Source of the DNA: Crocinitomicaceae bacterium | Lineage (GTDB): Bacteria; Bacteroidota; Bacteroidia; Flavobacteriales_D; Crocinitomicaceae | Reading direction: 5' to 3' | Assembly (NCBI GenBank): GCA_016709005.1 | Contig: JADJEU010000008.1 | Location: 1 to 64,000 of the forward strand | Length of the DNA: 64,000 nucleotides | Shown here: in pieces, positions 19,732 to 28,161 of the stretch | Numbering within the stretch: position 1 is the first letter of the stretch | Layout: each line of letters opens with the position of its first letter | The notes under the pieces: generated by a model | Databases searched by the model: none | Seen by the model: only the letters and a program-made list of their open reading frames with translations | Told to the model about the DNA's origin: nothing | Translations under genes and position numbers: made by a program

Positions 19732-20032
19732 ATGCTTCAGCGAATTGTAAAAATGACTTTTAAAAGGAACATTGTCTTGACTTTGAAAACTTTTTCAATG
19801 AGATAAAGATCAGGTTGGTAATCAGCCTGGCTGCAGTGGCGTAAAGCTTTTAAAAGAAGTTCCTGTGTCCGGTGTTTATTTCACCTACAGCAATTGGGAC
19901 AAGCAAGAATCGTTGGATGCCTATAGAAATACTGAACTGTTTAACGTTGTCTGGCCAAAAGTAAAAGCATGGTTTGATGCTAAACCTGAGGCTTGGAGTA
20001 CAGAAATTTTGACGGAGTCGAAATCGGTTTAA
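19732..20032 (+). pseudogene. Antibiotic-biosynthesis-monooxygenase-like gene broken by two one-base deletions
   Basis: The ATG at 19732 begins MLQRIVKMTF, the usual start of small ABM-domain proteins. The frame is lost at the A run 19762-19765; one added base gives KKEHCLDFENFFNEIK. It is lost again at 19805-19807; one more base gives DQVGNQPGCSGVKLL. The last frame reads VYFTYSNWDKQESLDAYRN then LFNVVWPKVKAWFDAKPEAWS to a stop at 20032. 301 bp plus 2 is 101 codons, exactly an ABM protein of 100 residues. ABM proteins are dimeric ferredoxin-like enzymes or binding proteins. Real decay or sequencing error are both possible; the codons otherwise look intact. A TATCTTAG box about 20 bp upstream could be its promoter. 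Confidence 0.8.
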
Positions 20033-20184
20033 GAAAATAGTTGGGTTTTTTTTAACCACAGTGTACTCGGAGTTATTGCACAGAGTTTTTGGAGTTAGTA
20101 AGGTAATAGGTGGTTTGTGATTTTGATTTTCAATACCATGATTGAATGGAAGGAGAAGAATCTTTCAATTATTAACGCGAATAA

Positions 20185-20277
20185 CCTATCAACCAATAAC
20201 CCTATCAACTTATATTAATCCGAATAACCAATCAACCAATAATCTCATCAACCTATCAACCAATAACCCTATCAACT
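20185..20277. repeat. Degenerate short tandem/direct repeats
   Basis: A 26-bp sequence starting CCTATCAACCAATAACC occurs exactly at 20185-20210 and 20252-20277, and shorter variants (AACCAATCAACCAATAA) fill the space between. In the sense of the neighbouring PPIase gene it reads as GGTTATTGGTTGATAGG units. No coding potential is evident. Confidence 0.8.
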
Positions 20278-20298
20278 AACACAACCCATCAACTCGCG

Positions 20299-20320
20299 GG
20301 ACGGGGCGAGCCCGTCCGTT
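20299..20320 (-). repeat. GC-rich hairpin repeat at the stop codon of a SurA-like gene (copy 1)
   Basis: 22 bp: arms GGACGGG (20299-20305) and CCCGTCC (20311-20317) around GCGAG. It overlaps the last two bases of the stop codon of the gene ending at 20319. The identical 22 bp occurs at 58223-58244, also in gene-sense orientation at a stop codon. Both are followed downstream by GTTGATGGGTTG. The GC content is unlike the surroundings. Confidence 0.85.
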
Positions 20321-21701
20321 ACGGTTTAATCCATGGATAACGATACGTACACTGATCGATGAAATTGGCGTCAAAGATGCGGACAAAAATGCCTTCAATT
20401 TTTGTTTTGACCCATTCGTCAATAACGGCTTGTTTCTTCTCGTTGAGCGCGGCCATTTGAATTAACTGGTAATCATCTTTCAGATTGGCGATGTGTGGTT
20501 TGGTACGGTCAATTAATTTTACAATACGCACACCTTTTTTCTGCTCCATCATATTGTCATATAATGCCGGCTGCGAATAATCACCAATGCGCATGCTGTT
20601 AATCAAAGTTGACATTTGTGGATCAATTTCATTGATGTTTTGAATGTCCCAGAAATAATCACCCGTATATGGGTTGACAATTTTTCCTCCGTTTTGTTTT
20701 GAATATTCATCCTGACTGTATTGTATAGCGGCATCTTCGAAAGAGATGGTTCCTTTTTTGATTGCCTTGTAAAGACTATCAATTGAAGTAGCTGCTTTCA
20801 TCAAAGCTTTGTCATTTACTTTTGGCATAAACAAAATGTGGCGGCAGTGATAGTTGTCTCCTTTTCTATCTAACAACTGGACGATGTGAAAGCCATACAT
20901 TGTTTCAAAAACAGGACTGATTCCGTCTTTTTCGAGTTTAAATAATTCAGCTTCAAATTCTGGAACCATGCTCCCGCGTGAGTTCCAACCAAGATCTCCG
21001 CCTTGAATTCTGCTGCCCGGATCATCTGATTCAAGTAACGCAACTCCATCAAAGGTGCGCTCTCCTTCTGTAATTTGTTTTCTTCTGAGTTCAAGTTCTT
21101 TTTTGCGTTTTATTTTATCGTCTTCTGTAATTTGCGGGTAGAGTACGATTTGAGCTACAGAAATTTTAGCATTGATATATGGCAAACTATCTTTCGGCAG
21201 ATTGTTGTAGAACAGTTTTACTTCGTTTGGTGTGATAAGCACATTCTCTGTAATCATGTCACGCATGCGTTCGGCCATCATCCGTTTTTTGATCAGATTG
21301 AAAAATTCAGCTTTGATTTGGGCTACAGATTTACCGTAAAATTTTTCTAATTCTTCAATGCTTCCAATTTGCTGCGCAATGTAGCGGATTCTGTTCTCCA
21401 TTTCTGCGTTGACATAATCATCCGGAATTTCAATACTGTCTAATTGTGCTTGTGTGATCAGTAATTTCTCAAAAAGCATCTCTTCCAGAATAGAACAATC
21501 TGTAGTTGCATCCATTTTGCCACCTTCCTGTATTATATCAAGTCTTCTGTTTTGGATGTCAGACAATAGGATGATTTCTTCACCGAGCTGCGCTACAATG
21601 CGGTCAATGACCTTTGCACCCGTTTGCGCAAACGAAAAATTCAGACTGAACACTAATAATGCTGTAAAGCTCAAAGAGCGACTAATAGATTTTAACTTCA
21701 T
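20319..21701 (-). CDS. Periplasmic peptidyl-prolyl isomerase, SurA-like
   Basis: 460 residues from the ATG at 21701, chosen for its signal peptide (SRSLSFTALLVFSLNFSFAQ); an ATG 15 bp earlier is possible. The SurA N-terminal chaperone domain starts KVIDRIVAQLGEEIILLSDI and includes FEKLLITQAQLDSI. Two PPIC parvulin domains follow, one with GGDLGWNSRGSMVPEFEAELF and GISPVFETMYGFHIVQL, the second around HILFMPKVND and IQYSQDEYSKQNGG. It folds or escorts outer-membrane proteins in the periplasm. It overlaps the end of the preceding PPIC lipoprotein gene by 20 bp, so the two are translationally coupled. Confidence 0.9.
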   Translation of the reverse strand: MKLKSISRSLSFTALLVFSLNFSFAQTGAKVIDRIVAQLGEEIILLSDIQNRRLDIIQEGGKMDATTDCSILEEMLFEKLLITQAQLDSIEIPDDYVNAEMENRIRYIAQQIGSIEELEKFYGKSVAQIKAEFFNLIKKRMMAERMRDMITENVLITPNEVKLFYNNLPKDSLPYINAKISVAQIVLYPQITEDDKIKRKKELELRRKQITEGERTFDGVALLESDDPGSRIQGGDLGWNSRGSMVPEFEAELFKLEKDGISPVFETMYGFHIVQLLDRKGDNYHCRHILFMPKVNDKALMKAATSIDSLYKAIKKGTISFEDAAIQYSQDEYSKQNGGKIVNPYTGDYFWDIQNINEIDPQMSTLINSMRIGDYSQPALYDNMMEQKKGVRIVKLIDRTKPHIANLKDDYQLIQMAALNEKKQAVIDEWVKTKIEGIFVRIFDANFIDQCTYRYPWIKP

Positions 21702-22524
21702 CGGTAGCATATGCATTCGTTATGATTTCGTTTTTAATTTCTTCTCTCAATTTACTTACTCGAATATTGAGGATTCGGTCTTTAATATTTTGCTTTTCAA
21801 AATTCAGCGGCGAAATAGTGTTCTTCAATTTGTAATCAATGATGTTGAGGAAATAATAAAATCCACCTTCTTCAAAACGCGTTTTTGACTTCTTAAGTAT
21901 AAACTTGTCTTTATTAATGTCGTGCAAAGGTACTTCTTTGAGAATGTCATCAAAATAGATCCAGTTTTCAGCATCATAGTAAAAATTGGAAGCGTAAATT
22001 TTGGCATATTCCTGGATTGATGCCAAATCAGTTGGCTTAGTGAGTTTGTATGATTGTGCGATCTTCTCAACATCCGGAGCATCAAATGGAATTTTTATGT
22101 AAAGCACTTTCACCAGGTAATCATTCAGCTGAAATTCTTTTTCATTGGATTTGTAGTAGGATCTTATTTGTTCATCGGTAACAGTGGTATCCAATCGCTC
22201 AGCCAGTAATGCATTTTCAAGTTCATAAATGATGAGATCGTTTCTGAATTTTTCAACCCGTTGATCAATGGTTTCGTGATCAATCTGATCTGATTCAGCC
22301 GCCTTCATCACAAAAATCTGTTCCTCTACCCATTGCTCTGTGTAGACTCTCACTAATTCAACACTGTCATCAAAGCTATAACGATCTTTAGCAAATAAAT
22401 AATTCAAATCAGACTGATACAATTCTTCATCTCCCACACTTGCAAGCAAAAGACCTTTATCCCCATTGCCTGAGCAGGCCGTGAGCAACATCAGTATTCC
22501 AATATAGATTAGTGTTTTAGGCAT
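21682..22524 (-). CDS. PPIC/SurA-N-like lipoprotein chaperone
   Basis: 280 residues with a lipoprotein signal (LIYIGILMLLTACS, lipobox LTAC). The mature part begins LASVGDEELYQSDLNYLF, the SurA N-terminal pattern, then YTEQWVEEQIFVMKAAE and a helical body. I cannot see a full parvulin catalytic core, so it may be a chaperone without isomerase activity. It precedes and overlaps the SurA-like gene, sharing the promoter at 22539. A membrane-anchored helper for outer-membrane protein assembly is the best reading. Confidence 0.78.
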   Translation of the reverse strand: MPKTLIYIGILMLLTACSGNGDKGLLLASVGDEELYQSDLNYLFAKDRYSFDDSVELVRVYTEQWVEEQIFVMKAAESDQIDHETIDQRVEKFRNDLIIYELENALLAERLDTTVTDEQIRSYYKSNEKEFQLNDYLVKVLYIKIPFDAPDVEKIAQSYKLTKPTDLASIQEYAKIYASNFYYDAENWIYFDDILKEVPLHDINKDKFILKKSKTRFEEGGFYYFLNIIDYKLKNTISPLNFEKQNIKDRILNIRVSKLREEIKNEIITNAYATDEVKIY

Positions 22525-22538
22525 TCGTGTGAATCATA

Positions 22539-22546
22539 CAAATTTA
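22539..22546 (-). promoter_or_regulatory. -7 box upstream of the PPIC lipoprotein/SurA operon
   Basis: TAAATTTG on the minus strand, 14 bp before the start at 22524. It lies just past the terminator of the upstream gene, which separates the third PPIase and guaB from this operon. Confidence 0.6.
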
Positions 22547-22552
22547 AAAAAA

Positions 22553-22585
22553 TAAGGGCTGTGTTTTTGTTACACAGCCCCTATT
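22553..22585 (-). terminator. Terminator of the guaB/PPIase transcript
   Basis: On the minus strand GGGCTGTGT/ACACAGCCC forms a 9-bp perfect stem with a 7-nt loop, followed by TTATTTTTTT. It lies about 25 bp after the stop of the PPIase gene. Confidence 0.9.
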
Positions 22586-22610
22586 TAACATTTCTTAGGT
22601 AGTCTTTGAT

Positions 22611-24654
22611 TTACTCAGAAAGACTGTACAATACATCGTTGTTTACCACAATCGTGTATTTGGTTCTTAATTCCTGCAGCCATTTTGTTTCCAATTCTGT
22701 CTGGTAAGCCGCGGTTACTAAACCTTTCGCTTCCGCAAATTCGCGCACACGGGGCGTCATTATTTCTTCCACATCAAACACATAGTATTCATCTTTGTAA
22801 ATAAAAACTTTGTTGGTTCCCATTTTAAAGGTTCTGATTTTAGCAGGTTTTGCCGCTTTTGTTTTTTTGCAAGGATCAGCATCAGTTGAAGCAGGTTTAG
22901 CTTTCTTTTCGATTTTCATCCAGTCTGTTGTTTCAGAATTGAAGGTATTGCGTTTGATAATCAATGTAAGCTCTGAAGTAGTGTTGATAGCGGCTTGAAT
23001 TTTTGCATAGTCCATTGTGTCACTTGCAAGATATTCAATCACTTTATCAGCAGTTGCTTTATCCATACATCTGTACAAATCTCCGCGATAACGAACCGGA
23101 TAGGTGAAGTCTGTTTTATGCGCTTCATAGTAAGCTCTGATGCCTGCTGTGTCCTTAGAGGCTTTATTCCAGATTTCATTTTGCATCACATCGAAAACTA
23201 AAATACCATCACGGTACTCTTGCATTAATGCTTTGAATTCAGGATATTTTGATTCTAGTTGTGAATCTTCATATTTCAAAAGTTCAGATTTTACAAAAAG
23301 ATCAAAATGTTTCAGAATGAATGGTTCCATTTCTTCGACACGTCCCGCCATTTGATTCTCGATGAGGTATTGTTCAAAATCTCCCACGGTTAAAGTTACA
23401 TTTGCAAACGTGCAGAGTATTTCACTGTTGTTTGCATGATTTTCTAGACCTTTCCAGTTTGCTGAGAAAATTTCTGGCCCCATTGTATTGTAGAACATTC
23501 CAAGGTATTTATCTGAATAATCTTTGAAACCGTAAGACGTCTTTAAGCTGTTGATGAAAGATGCCTTAGTTGTTTCAGCGCGCATGTCACGCTCTACTTT
23601 CAGTTTTAATTCTCGGTATAATTCTTCATACGAACCAACTGGGGTCAACGAGTAACGTTTAATTATATGCCAGCCATAAGGAGATTTAAACGGCTTGCAG
23701 TATTTGCCATCTTCAGTGATGCTATATGCTGCCTCTTCAAATTCAGGTACCCAGCGTTGTTTGGTTCCTGCACCAAACTCAGGCAATTTTCCTCCTTTGG
23801 CTTTTGAACTTTGATCTTCAGAATATTTACCAGCCAACTCTTCAAAAGATGAACCGCTTTCAAGCATTGCATAAACATCGTTGATTTTTTGTTCAGCTTT
23901 TGCCAGAGCATCTGCATTCATGCTTTTATCAGTAAGAATCATGATGTGTGCTGCAACCATTTTACCTTTTGCCGGACGTTTGTCTGTCACTTTAATGATG
24001 TGATATCCAAAATTTGTTCTGACGGGCATTGAAAATTCTCCCACATTCATTTTGTATGCAGCATCTTCAAAAGGATAAACCATAATCAGTGCGTGGAAAT
24101 AACCCAGATCTCCCTGATTTTGAACAGCCGATGGATCTTCTGAATATACGCGCGCAACATCTGCAAAATTTTCGCCCTCAACCAATCGTTTACGAATGCT
24201 CATTGCTTTTTCATATGCAACCAAGGTGTCCTTTGGTGGGGCATCTGCTTTCAGACGAACCATTATGTGGCTTGCACGAACTTCATTGGCAGTTCGGTCA
24301 TACGCTTCACGAATCAAGGCTTCATTTTTTTCTTTGTCAATCAGATAAGGAAGTGAAAGTTGCTGACGATACTGTCCAAGTTCGGTAACTAATTTTGGAA
24401 TGGTATCATAGCCCAGTCTTTCTGCCTCTTTCACTTTTAATTTGTAGTTGATGAAGAGTTGCATATACGCATCAAGGTCTTCTTTTAGCGTAAGAAACAC
24501 ACGGGTTGTTTTTTGTGTAGATGTAAACAAATTCTGAAAGATAAACCGGAGTGTTATCAATAGTCATGACTACCGGTTCTTTGGCTTGATCCTGTGCGGA
24601 TGATATAACTGAAACAAGACAAGCAAACAAGGTTAGTTTTAACTTTTGTACCAT
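22611..24654 (-). CDS. Large periplasmic peptidyl-prolyl isomerase with two parvulin domains (frame broken near 24500)
   Basis: The start at 24654 gives a signal peptide (KLKLTLFACLVSVISSAQ) and VYLSEFVYIYTKNNP, then runs into a stop. The rest (YMQLFINYKLKVKEAERLGYD onward) is in another frame. Removing one base between 24489 and 24514, or adding two, joins them; the gene is then 681 codons, the usual size of this Bacteroidota family. Two PPIC domains are clear: ASHIMVRLKADAPP with GDLGYFHALIMVYPFEDAAY and FGYHIIKVTD; then AHIMILTD with KGGKLPEFGAGTK and YGWHIIKRY. It sits 40 bp behind guaB and ends at a strong terminator. An upstream ORF of 649 codons alone would lack its signal peptide, so the break matters for annotation. 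Confidence 0.88.
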
Positions 24655-24694
24655 GATGTTATAATTTTTAAAGAGGTGCGAATTTACGAAGGAT

Positions 24695-26167
24695 TTATTT
24701 AAGGCTGTAGTTCGGAGCCTCGCGCGTGATTGTTACGTCGTGCGGGTGGCTTTCCAATACTCCGGCAGATGATATTTTAACGAAAGGTGCGCCTTTGAGG
24801 TTGGAAATATCTTTAGCTCCGCAGTATCCCATACCAGCTCTAAGACCTCCAGAGATCTGATGTACAACTTCTGCCAGACTGCCTTTGAACGGAACTCTGC
24901 CTGAAATTCCTTCCGGAACTAATTTTTTTGCGTCGTCTTCAGCAGATTGGAAGTAACGGTCTTTGGAACCTTGTTGCATTGCTTCAACAGAGCCCATTCC
25001 ACGGTATGATTTGAATTTTCTTCCTTGGAAAATAATTGTTTCACCCGGTGATTCTTCAACACCCGCAAACATAGATCCTACCATAATAGAGTCTGCTCCG
25101 GCAGCAATTGCCTTTACAAAATCTCCGGTATAACGAATCCCTCCATCAGCAATAACAGGGACTCCTGTTCCTTCTAATGCAATGGCAACATCGTTTACGG
25201 CTGATAATTGCGGAACACCTACACCTGCAATAATACGTGTCGTGCAAATTGAACCAGGTCCAATTCCAACTTTTACAGCGTCAGCACCAGCATCAGCCAA
25301 ATATTTTGCCGCTTCAGCAGTTGCAACGTTCCCAACAACCACATCCAGATTTGGAAATTTTTGTTTGACTTGTTTTAATTTTTCTACTACTCCTTTTGTA
25401 TGACCGTGAGCAGTATCAATAACAATGGCATCAACACCCGCTTCTACTAGTGCAGTTACGCGCTGAAGCGTGTCATCAGTAACGCCAACCGCAGCTGCAA
25501 CGCGCAATCTGCCCAAACTATCTTTACAAGAATTTGGATGTTCTTTTACTTTGATGATATCTCTGAAGGTGATCAAACCAATCAGTTTATTGTCCTTATC
25601 AACAACCGGTAGCTTCTCAATTTTATGCTGTTGTAAGATTTTTTCAGCTTCAACCAGCGTAGTACCTTCTGTTGTCGTGATAATGTTTTTTGAAGTCATA
25701 ACATCACTCACCAGTTTGGTCACATCTTTTTCAAAACGTAAATCACGGTTTGTGACAATGCCTTTCAGGTTTCTGTTTTTATCTACAACAGGAATTCCAC
25801 CAATCTTATACTCAGACATCAAAGCCAAAGCATCTTTTAAGGTTGCTTTTTCATCCAAAGTGATTGGGTCGATGATCATGCCACTTTCAGAACGTTTCAC
25901 TTTGCGAACTTTAAGCGCTTGTTCCTCGATGGTCATGTTTTTATGAATCACACCAATACCACCTTGCTGTGCAAGTGCAATCGCGAGACGAGACTCGGTA
26001 ACCGTATCCATTGCGGCTGAAATAATTGGAACGCGCAATTCGATGTTACGGCTGAATTTTGTTACTAAAGAAACTTCGCGAGGAAGGATGTCAGAATAAC
26101 GTGGTACCAGTAAAACATCATCAAAAGTTAAACCTTCTTTGACGTTATTAAGACTTGGGATGCTCAT
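24695..26167 (-). CDS. guaB: Inosine-5'-monophosphate dehydrogenase
   Basis: 490 residues from the ATG at 26167 (MSIPSLNN); 17 further in-frame codons upstream cross the promoter and are rejected. Oxidises IMP to XMP with NAD, the committed step to GMP. Seen: EGLTFDDVLLVP, two CBS domains at about 96-210, the catalytic loop GIGPGSICTTRI with Cys308, the phosphate site DGGIRYTGD, and the flap around FQGRKFKSYRGMGS. Length is that of full IMPDHs. Its own -7 box is at 26201. The PPIase gene follows 40 bp downstream. Confidence 0.97.
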   Translation of the reverse strand: MSIPSLNNVKEGLTFDDVLLVPRYSDILPREVSLVTKFSRNIELRVPIISAAMDTVTESRLAIALAQQGGIGVIHKNMTIEEQALKVRKVKRSESGMIIDPITLDEKATLKDALALMSEYKIGGIPVVDKNRNLKGIVTNRDLRFEKDVTKLVSDVMTSKNIITTTEGTTLVEAEKILQQHKIEKLPVVDKDNKLIGLITFRDIIKVKEHPNSCKDSLGRLRVAAAVGVTDDTLQRVTALVEAGVDAIVIDTAHGHTKGVVEKLKQVKQKFPNLDVVVGNVATAEAAKYLADAGADAVKVGIGPGSICTTRIIAGVGVPQLSAVNDVAIALEGTGVPVIADGGIRYTGDFVKAIAAGADSIMVGSMFAGVEESPGETIIFQGRKFKSYRGMGSVEAMQQGSKDRYFQSAEDDAKKLVPEGISGRVPFKGSLAEVVHQISGGLRAGMGYCGAKDISNLKGAPFVKISSAGVLESHPHDVTITREAPNYSLK

Positions 26168-26200
26168 AAAGATTGAATTTATCTCGTTAATAAATTCCCG

Positions 26201-26208
26201 CAAAGTTA
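26201..26208 (-). promoter_or_regulatory. -7 box of the guaB promoter
   Basis: TAACTTTG on the minus strand, 33 bp before the guaB ATG at 26167. It supports that start over the longer frame, whose first codon would lie upstream of the transcript. Confidence 0.65.
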
Positions 26209-26307
26209 ATAAAAACAAAATTGAATCGTTGATTAATCTTATTACCGGCTAAATTTTGTTAAATCGCTTTGCTGGTTCGCCTTTATTGAAGATATTTGCT
26301 GGTATAT

Positions 26308-26958
26308 ATGAGAAAGATATTTTTCTTGTTTTCAATTCTGCTAACGCTGAACGCTTCCTTTGGTCAGACGAGGAACATTGCGGCAATTGCTAAAGACAGC
26401 ACGCACTATCTTCAGGTGACTGGAATTGTGATTAGTGATAGCATGTATCGCATACCATATGTAAGAATCATTGATATCAACACCAAAAGAGGTGTCATTG
26501 CTGATTATTATGGATACTTTGCAATCGTAGCGCATCCCGGCGATACGCTTTTGTTCAGCAGTTTAGGATATAAACGTAAGTACTATGTTATTTCCGATAC
26601 CACCAGACTTGAAAGTTTTTCATTGGTTCAGATTTTGAAAGAAGATACTTTGTCATCAGATCCTGTTTCAGTTTATCCATGGCCGTCCAGAGAAGAGTTT
26701 GCTGATTATTTTGTCAATATGGAAATTCCGGATGATGATGTGGAGCGCGCGCGCAAACGTCTGACACCTCAGGAAATGGCTTTTGTTGGAGCTTTGTTAA
26801 CCGGCGATGCGTTGATGGCTTACAATTCAGGTCAGCAAATGTATTACCAGAGTATTTATACAAGAGGGCAGGGGCCACAAAATAATTTACTCAATCCATC
26901 TGCATGGGCAGATTTCTTAAATGGATTGGGTACAGGTGAGTACCGTATCAGTCCTTAA
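26308..26958 (+). CDS. Exported protein with carboxypeptidase-regulatory-like domain
   Basis: 216 residues from the ATG at 26308, chosen to give the signal peptide RKIFFLFSILLTLNASFGQ. Residues about 35-100 form a CarboxypepD_reg-like beta-sandwich (VTGIVISDSMYRIPYVRIID, ADYYGYFAIVAHPGDTLLFSSLGYK), the fold found at the N-terminus of TonB-dependent receptors, here without any receptor barrel. The rest is Tyr/Glu-rich with no known domain. Envelope location is likely; no function known. The last 4 bp overlap the end of the convergent gene. Confidence 0.75.
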   Translation: MRKIFFLFSILLTLNASFGQTRNIAAIAKDSTHYLQVTGIVISDSMYRIPYVRIIDINTKRGVIADYYGYFAIVAHPGDTLLFSSLGYKRKYYVISDTTRLESFSLVQILKEDTLSSDPVSVYPWPSREEFADYFVNMEIPDDDVERARKRLTPQEMAFVGALLTGDALMAYNSGQQMYYQSIYTRGQGPQNNLLNPSAWADFLNGLGTGEYRISP

Positions 26959-27395
26959 ATTTCCTGATAGTTTGGAATTTTTTCCAAATAAACCAACTTA
27001 TTTTCAGATACGTCAATTTTTGCGCAATAGTGATTAATGCCATTTGTGAGAATGAGCATTTTTGCTTTAAGCGTTGAGGCGTAGCGCGCAATCTGATAAA
27101 AGGTGTTTTCAGAGATTTCAATTGATACTGCTTTGCATTCAACAATCACAACAGGTTGTAAATTTTGATCGAAAGCGACGACATCACATCGTTTTTTCAT
27201 ACCGTTGTAATCCACTGTATATTCTGATGCCATGCGTCCTTCAGGATAACCTAGATGATCGATCAAATAAGCGATGAAGTGTTGACGAACCCATTCTTCC
27301 GGCGTAAGCAAGACATATTTTTTGCGCAAACGATCCCAAACCTGATTGGTTTTCAGTTTTAGTTTTGTGGGCGGAAGATTTAATGCCGGATGCAT
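26955..27395 (-). CDS. Stand-alone HsdR N-terminal-domain protein (HSDR_N_2)
   Basis: 146 residues. PEEWVRQHFIAYLIDHLGYPEGRMASEYTV then RCDVVAFDQNLQPVVIVECKA is the PD-(D/E)XK nuclease-like module of type I restriction HsdR N-termini: Asp of RCDVV and Glu-Cys-Lys of VECKA. No helicase part follows and no hsdM or hsdS gene is near. This orphan is common in Bacteroidota, with unknown function; it may be a small nuclease. The promoter box at 27400-27407 lies only 5 bp from the ATG, so the message may be leaderless. Confidence 0.85.
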   Translation of the reverse strand: MHPALNLPPTKLKLKTNQVWDRLRKKYVLLTPEEWVRQHFIAYLIDHLGYPEGRMASEYTVDYNGMKKRCDVVAFDQNLQPVVIVECKAVSIEISENTFYQIARYASTLKAKMLILTNGINHYCAKIDVSENKLVYLEKIPNYQEI

Positions 27396-27399
27396 GCTT

Positions 27400-27407
27400 C
27401 AAAGGTA
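27400..27407 (-). promoter_or_regulatory. -7 box directly before the HSDR_N gene
   Basis: TACCTTTG on the minus strand, ending 5 bp before the ATG at 27395. If used, transcription would start at or next to the start codon. Confidence 0.45.
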
Positions 27408-27429
27408 GGTGAAAATTGAATTTGATTAT

Positions 27430-28161
27430 TTAACTCCTAAACTGCGGATTAAAAAGAGAAACTACTCCAATGATCAGAATTAAAATCAAAACAATTTGTC
27501 TGAAGCGTTCTTGTGATATTTGATCCAGTACTTTTTTGCCAAGCCAGGTTCCAACAATACCAACAACCACTAAAATTGCTACCAGATAAAGTTGGTCTTT
27601 GTGCACAAATCCATTTGAAATATAAACGACAGAGCGGCTTAAATCAATTCCCAAATCTATGAAGGCGGATGTTGCAATGAATACTTCTTTTCGCAAATCA
27701 TAGGCAGCAAGTGTGAGTCCGCGAATAGGTCCGCCACTTCCTAGAAGTCCGGCTAAAAAACCTGATACAACTCCACCCGCAATACTGGTTGTTGCATTTG
27801 ATTTTAGTCTGATTGATTTGAAAATTAAAAATACAAGTGATAGGATGATGAGAAAAAAGCCCATGGCTATTTGCAAAGGTTTTGATTCAAATGTATTGGC
27901 AAGATAAGCTCCCAGGATCACAAATAGTATTGCCGGAATTCCAATTAGCAAGACGAGTTTCCAATCAACTCCTTTTCTGAACATACTTATTTTAGTGATG
28001 TTGCTGCTAAGATGAAAAAGTGCGGTTAAACCAAGTACAGATTGAAAATCCAGAAAAAAATTTGCAACCGGAACAAAAAAAACAGATGATCCAAATCCCC
28101 CAACGGTACCCAGAAATTCGGCTAAAAGAGCTAATAAAACGAATAACCAAAGAAACGGCAT
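27430..28161 (-). CDS. TauE/SafE family membrane transporter
   Basis: 243 residues with eight hydrophobic segments. The N-terminal LAEFLGTVGGFGSSVFFVPVA and the middle GFLAGLLGSGGPIRGLTLAAY are the two half-repeats of the TauE/SafE (DUF81) family, which exports sulfite or related organosulfur anions. Length is normal. The substrate is not predictable. It overlaps the end of the MscS-like gene by 1 bp, so it is coupled to it. A second family member lies at 61552-62327. Confidence 0.88.
   Translation of the reverse strand: MPFLWLFVLLALLAEFLGTVGGFGSSVFFVPVANFFLDFQSVLGLTALFHLSSNITKISMFRKGVDWKLVLLIGIPAILFVILGAYLANTFESKPLQIAMGFFLIILSLVFLIFKSIRLKSNATTSIAGGVVSGFLAGLLGSGGPIRGLTLAAYDLRKEVFIATSAFIDLGIDLSRSVVYISNGFVHKDQLYLVAILVVVGIVGTWLGKKVLDQISQERFRQIVLILILIIGVVSLFNPQFRS

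Noticed and set aside
24472..24654. Programmed frameshift in the large PPIase
   Set aside because: No clear slippery heptamer followed by a stable stem, and six other genes show similar breaks, so error or mutation is simpler.
26955..27395. Type I restriction-modification system
   Set aside because: Only the HsdR N-terminal module is present; no helicase, HsdM or HsdS nearby.
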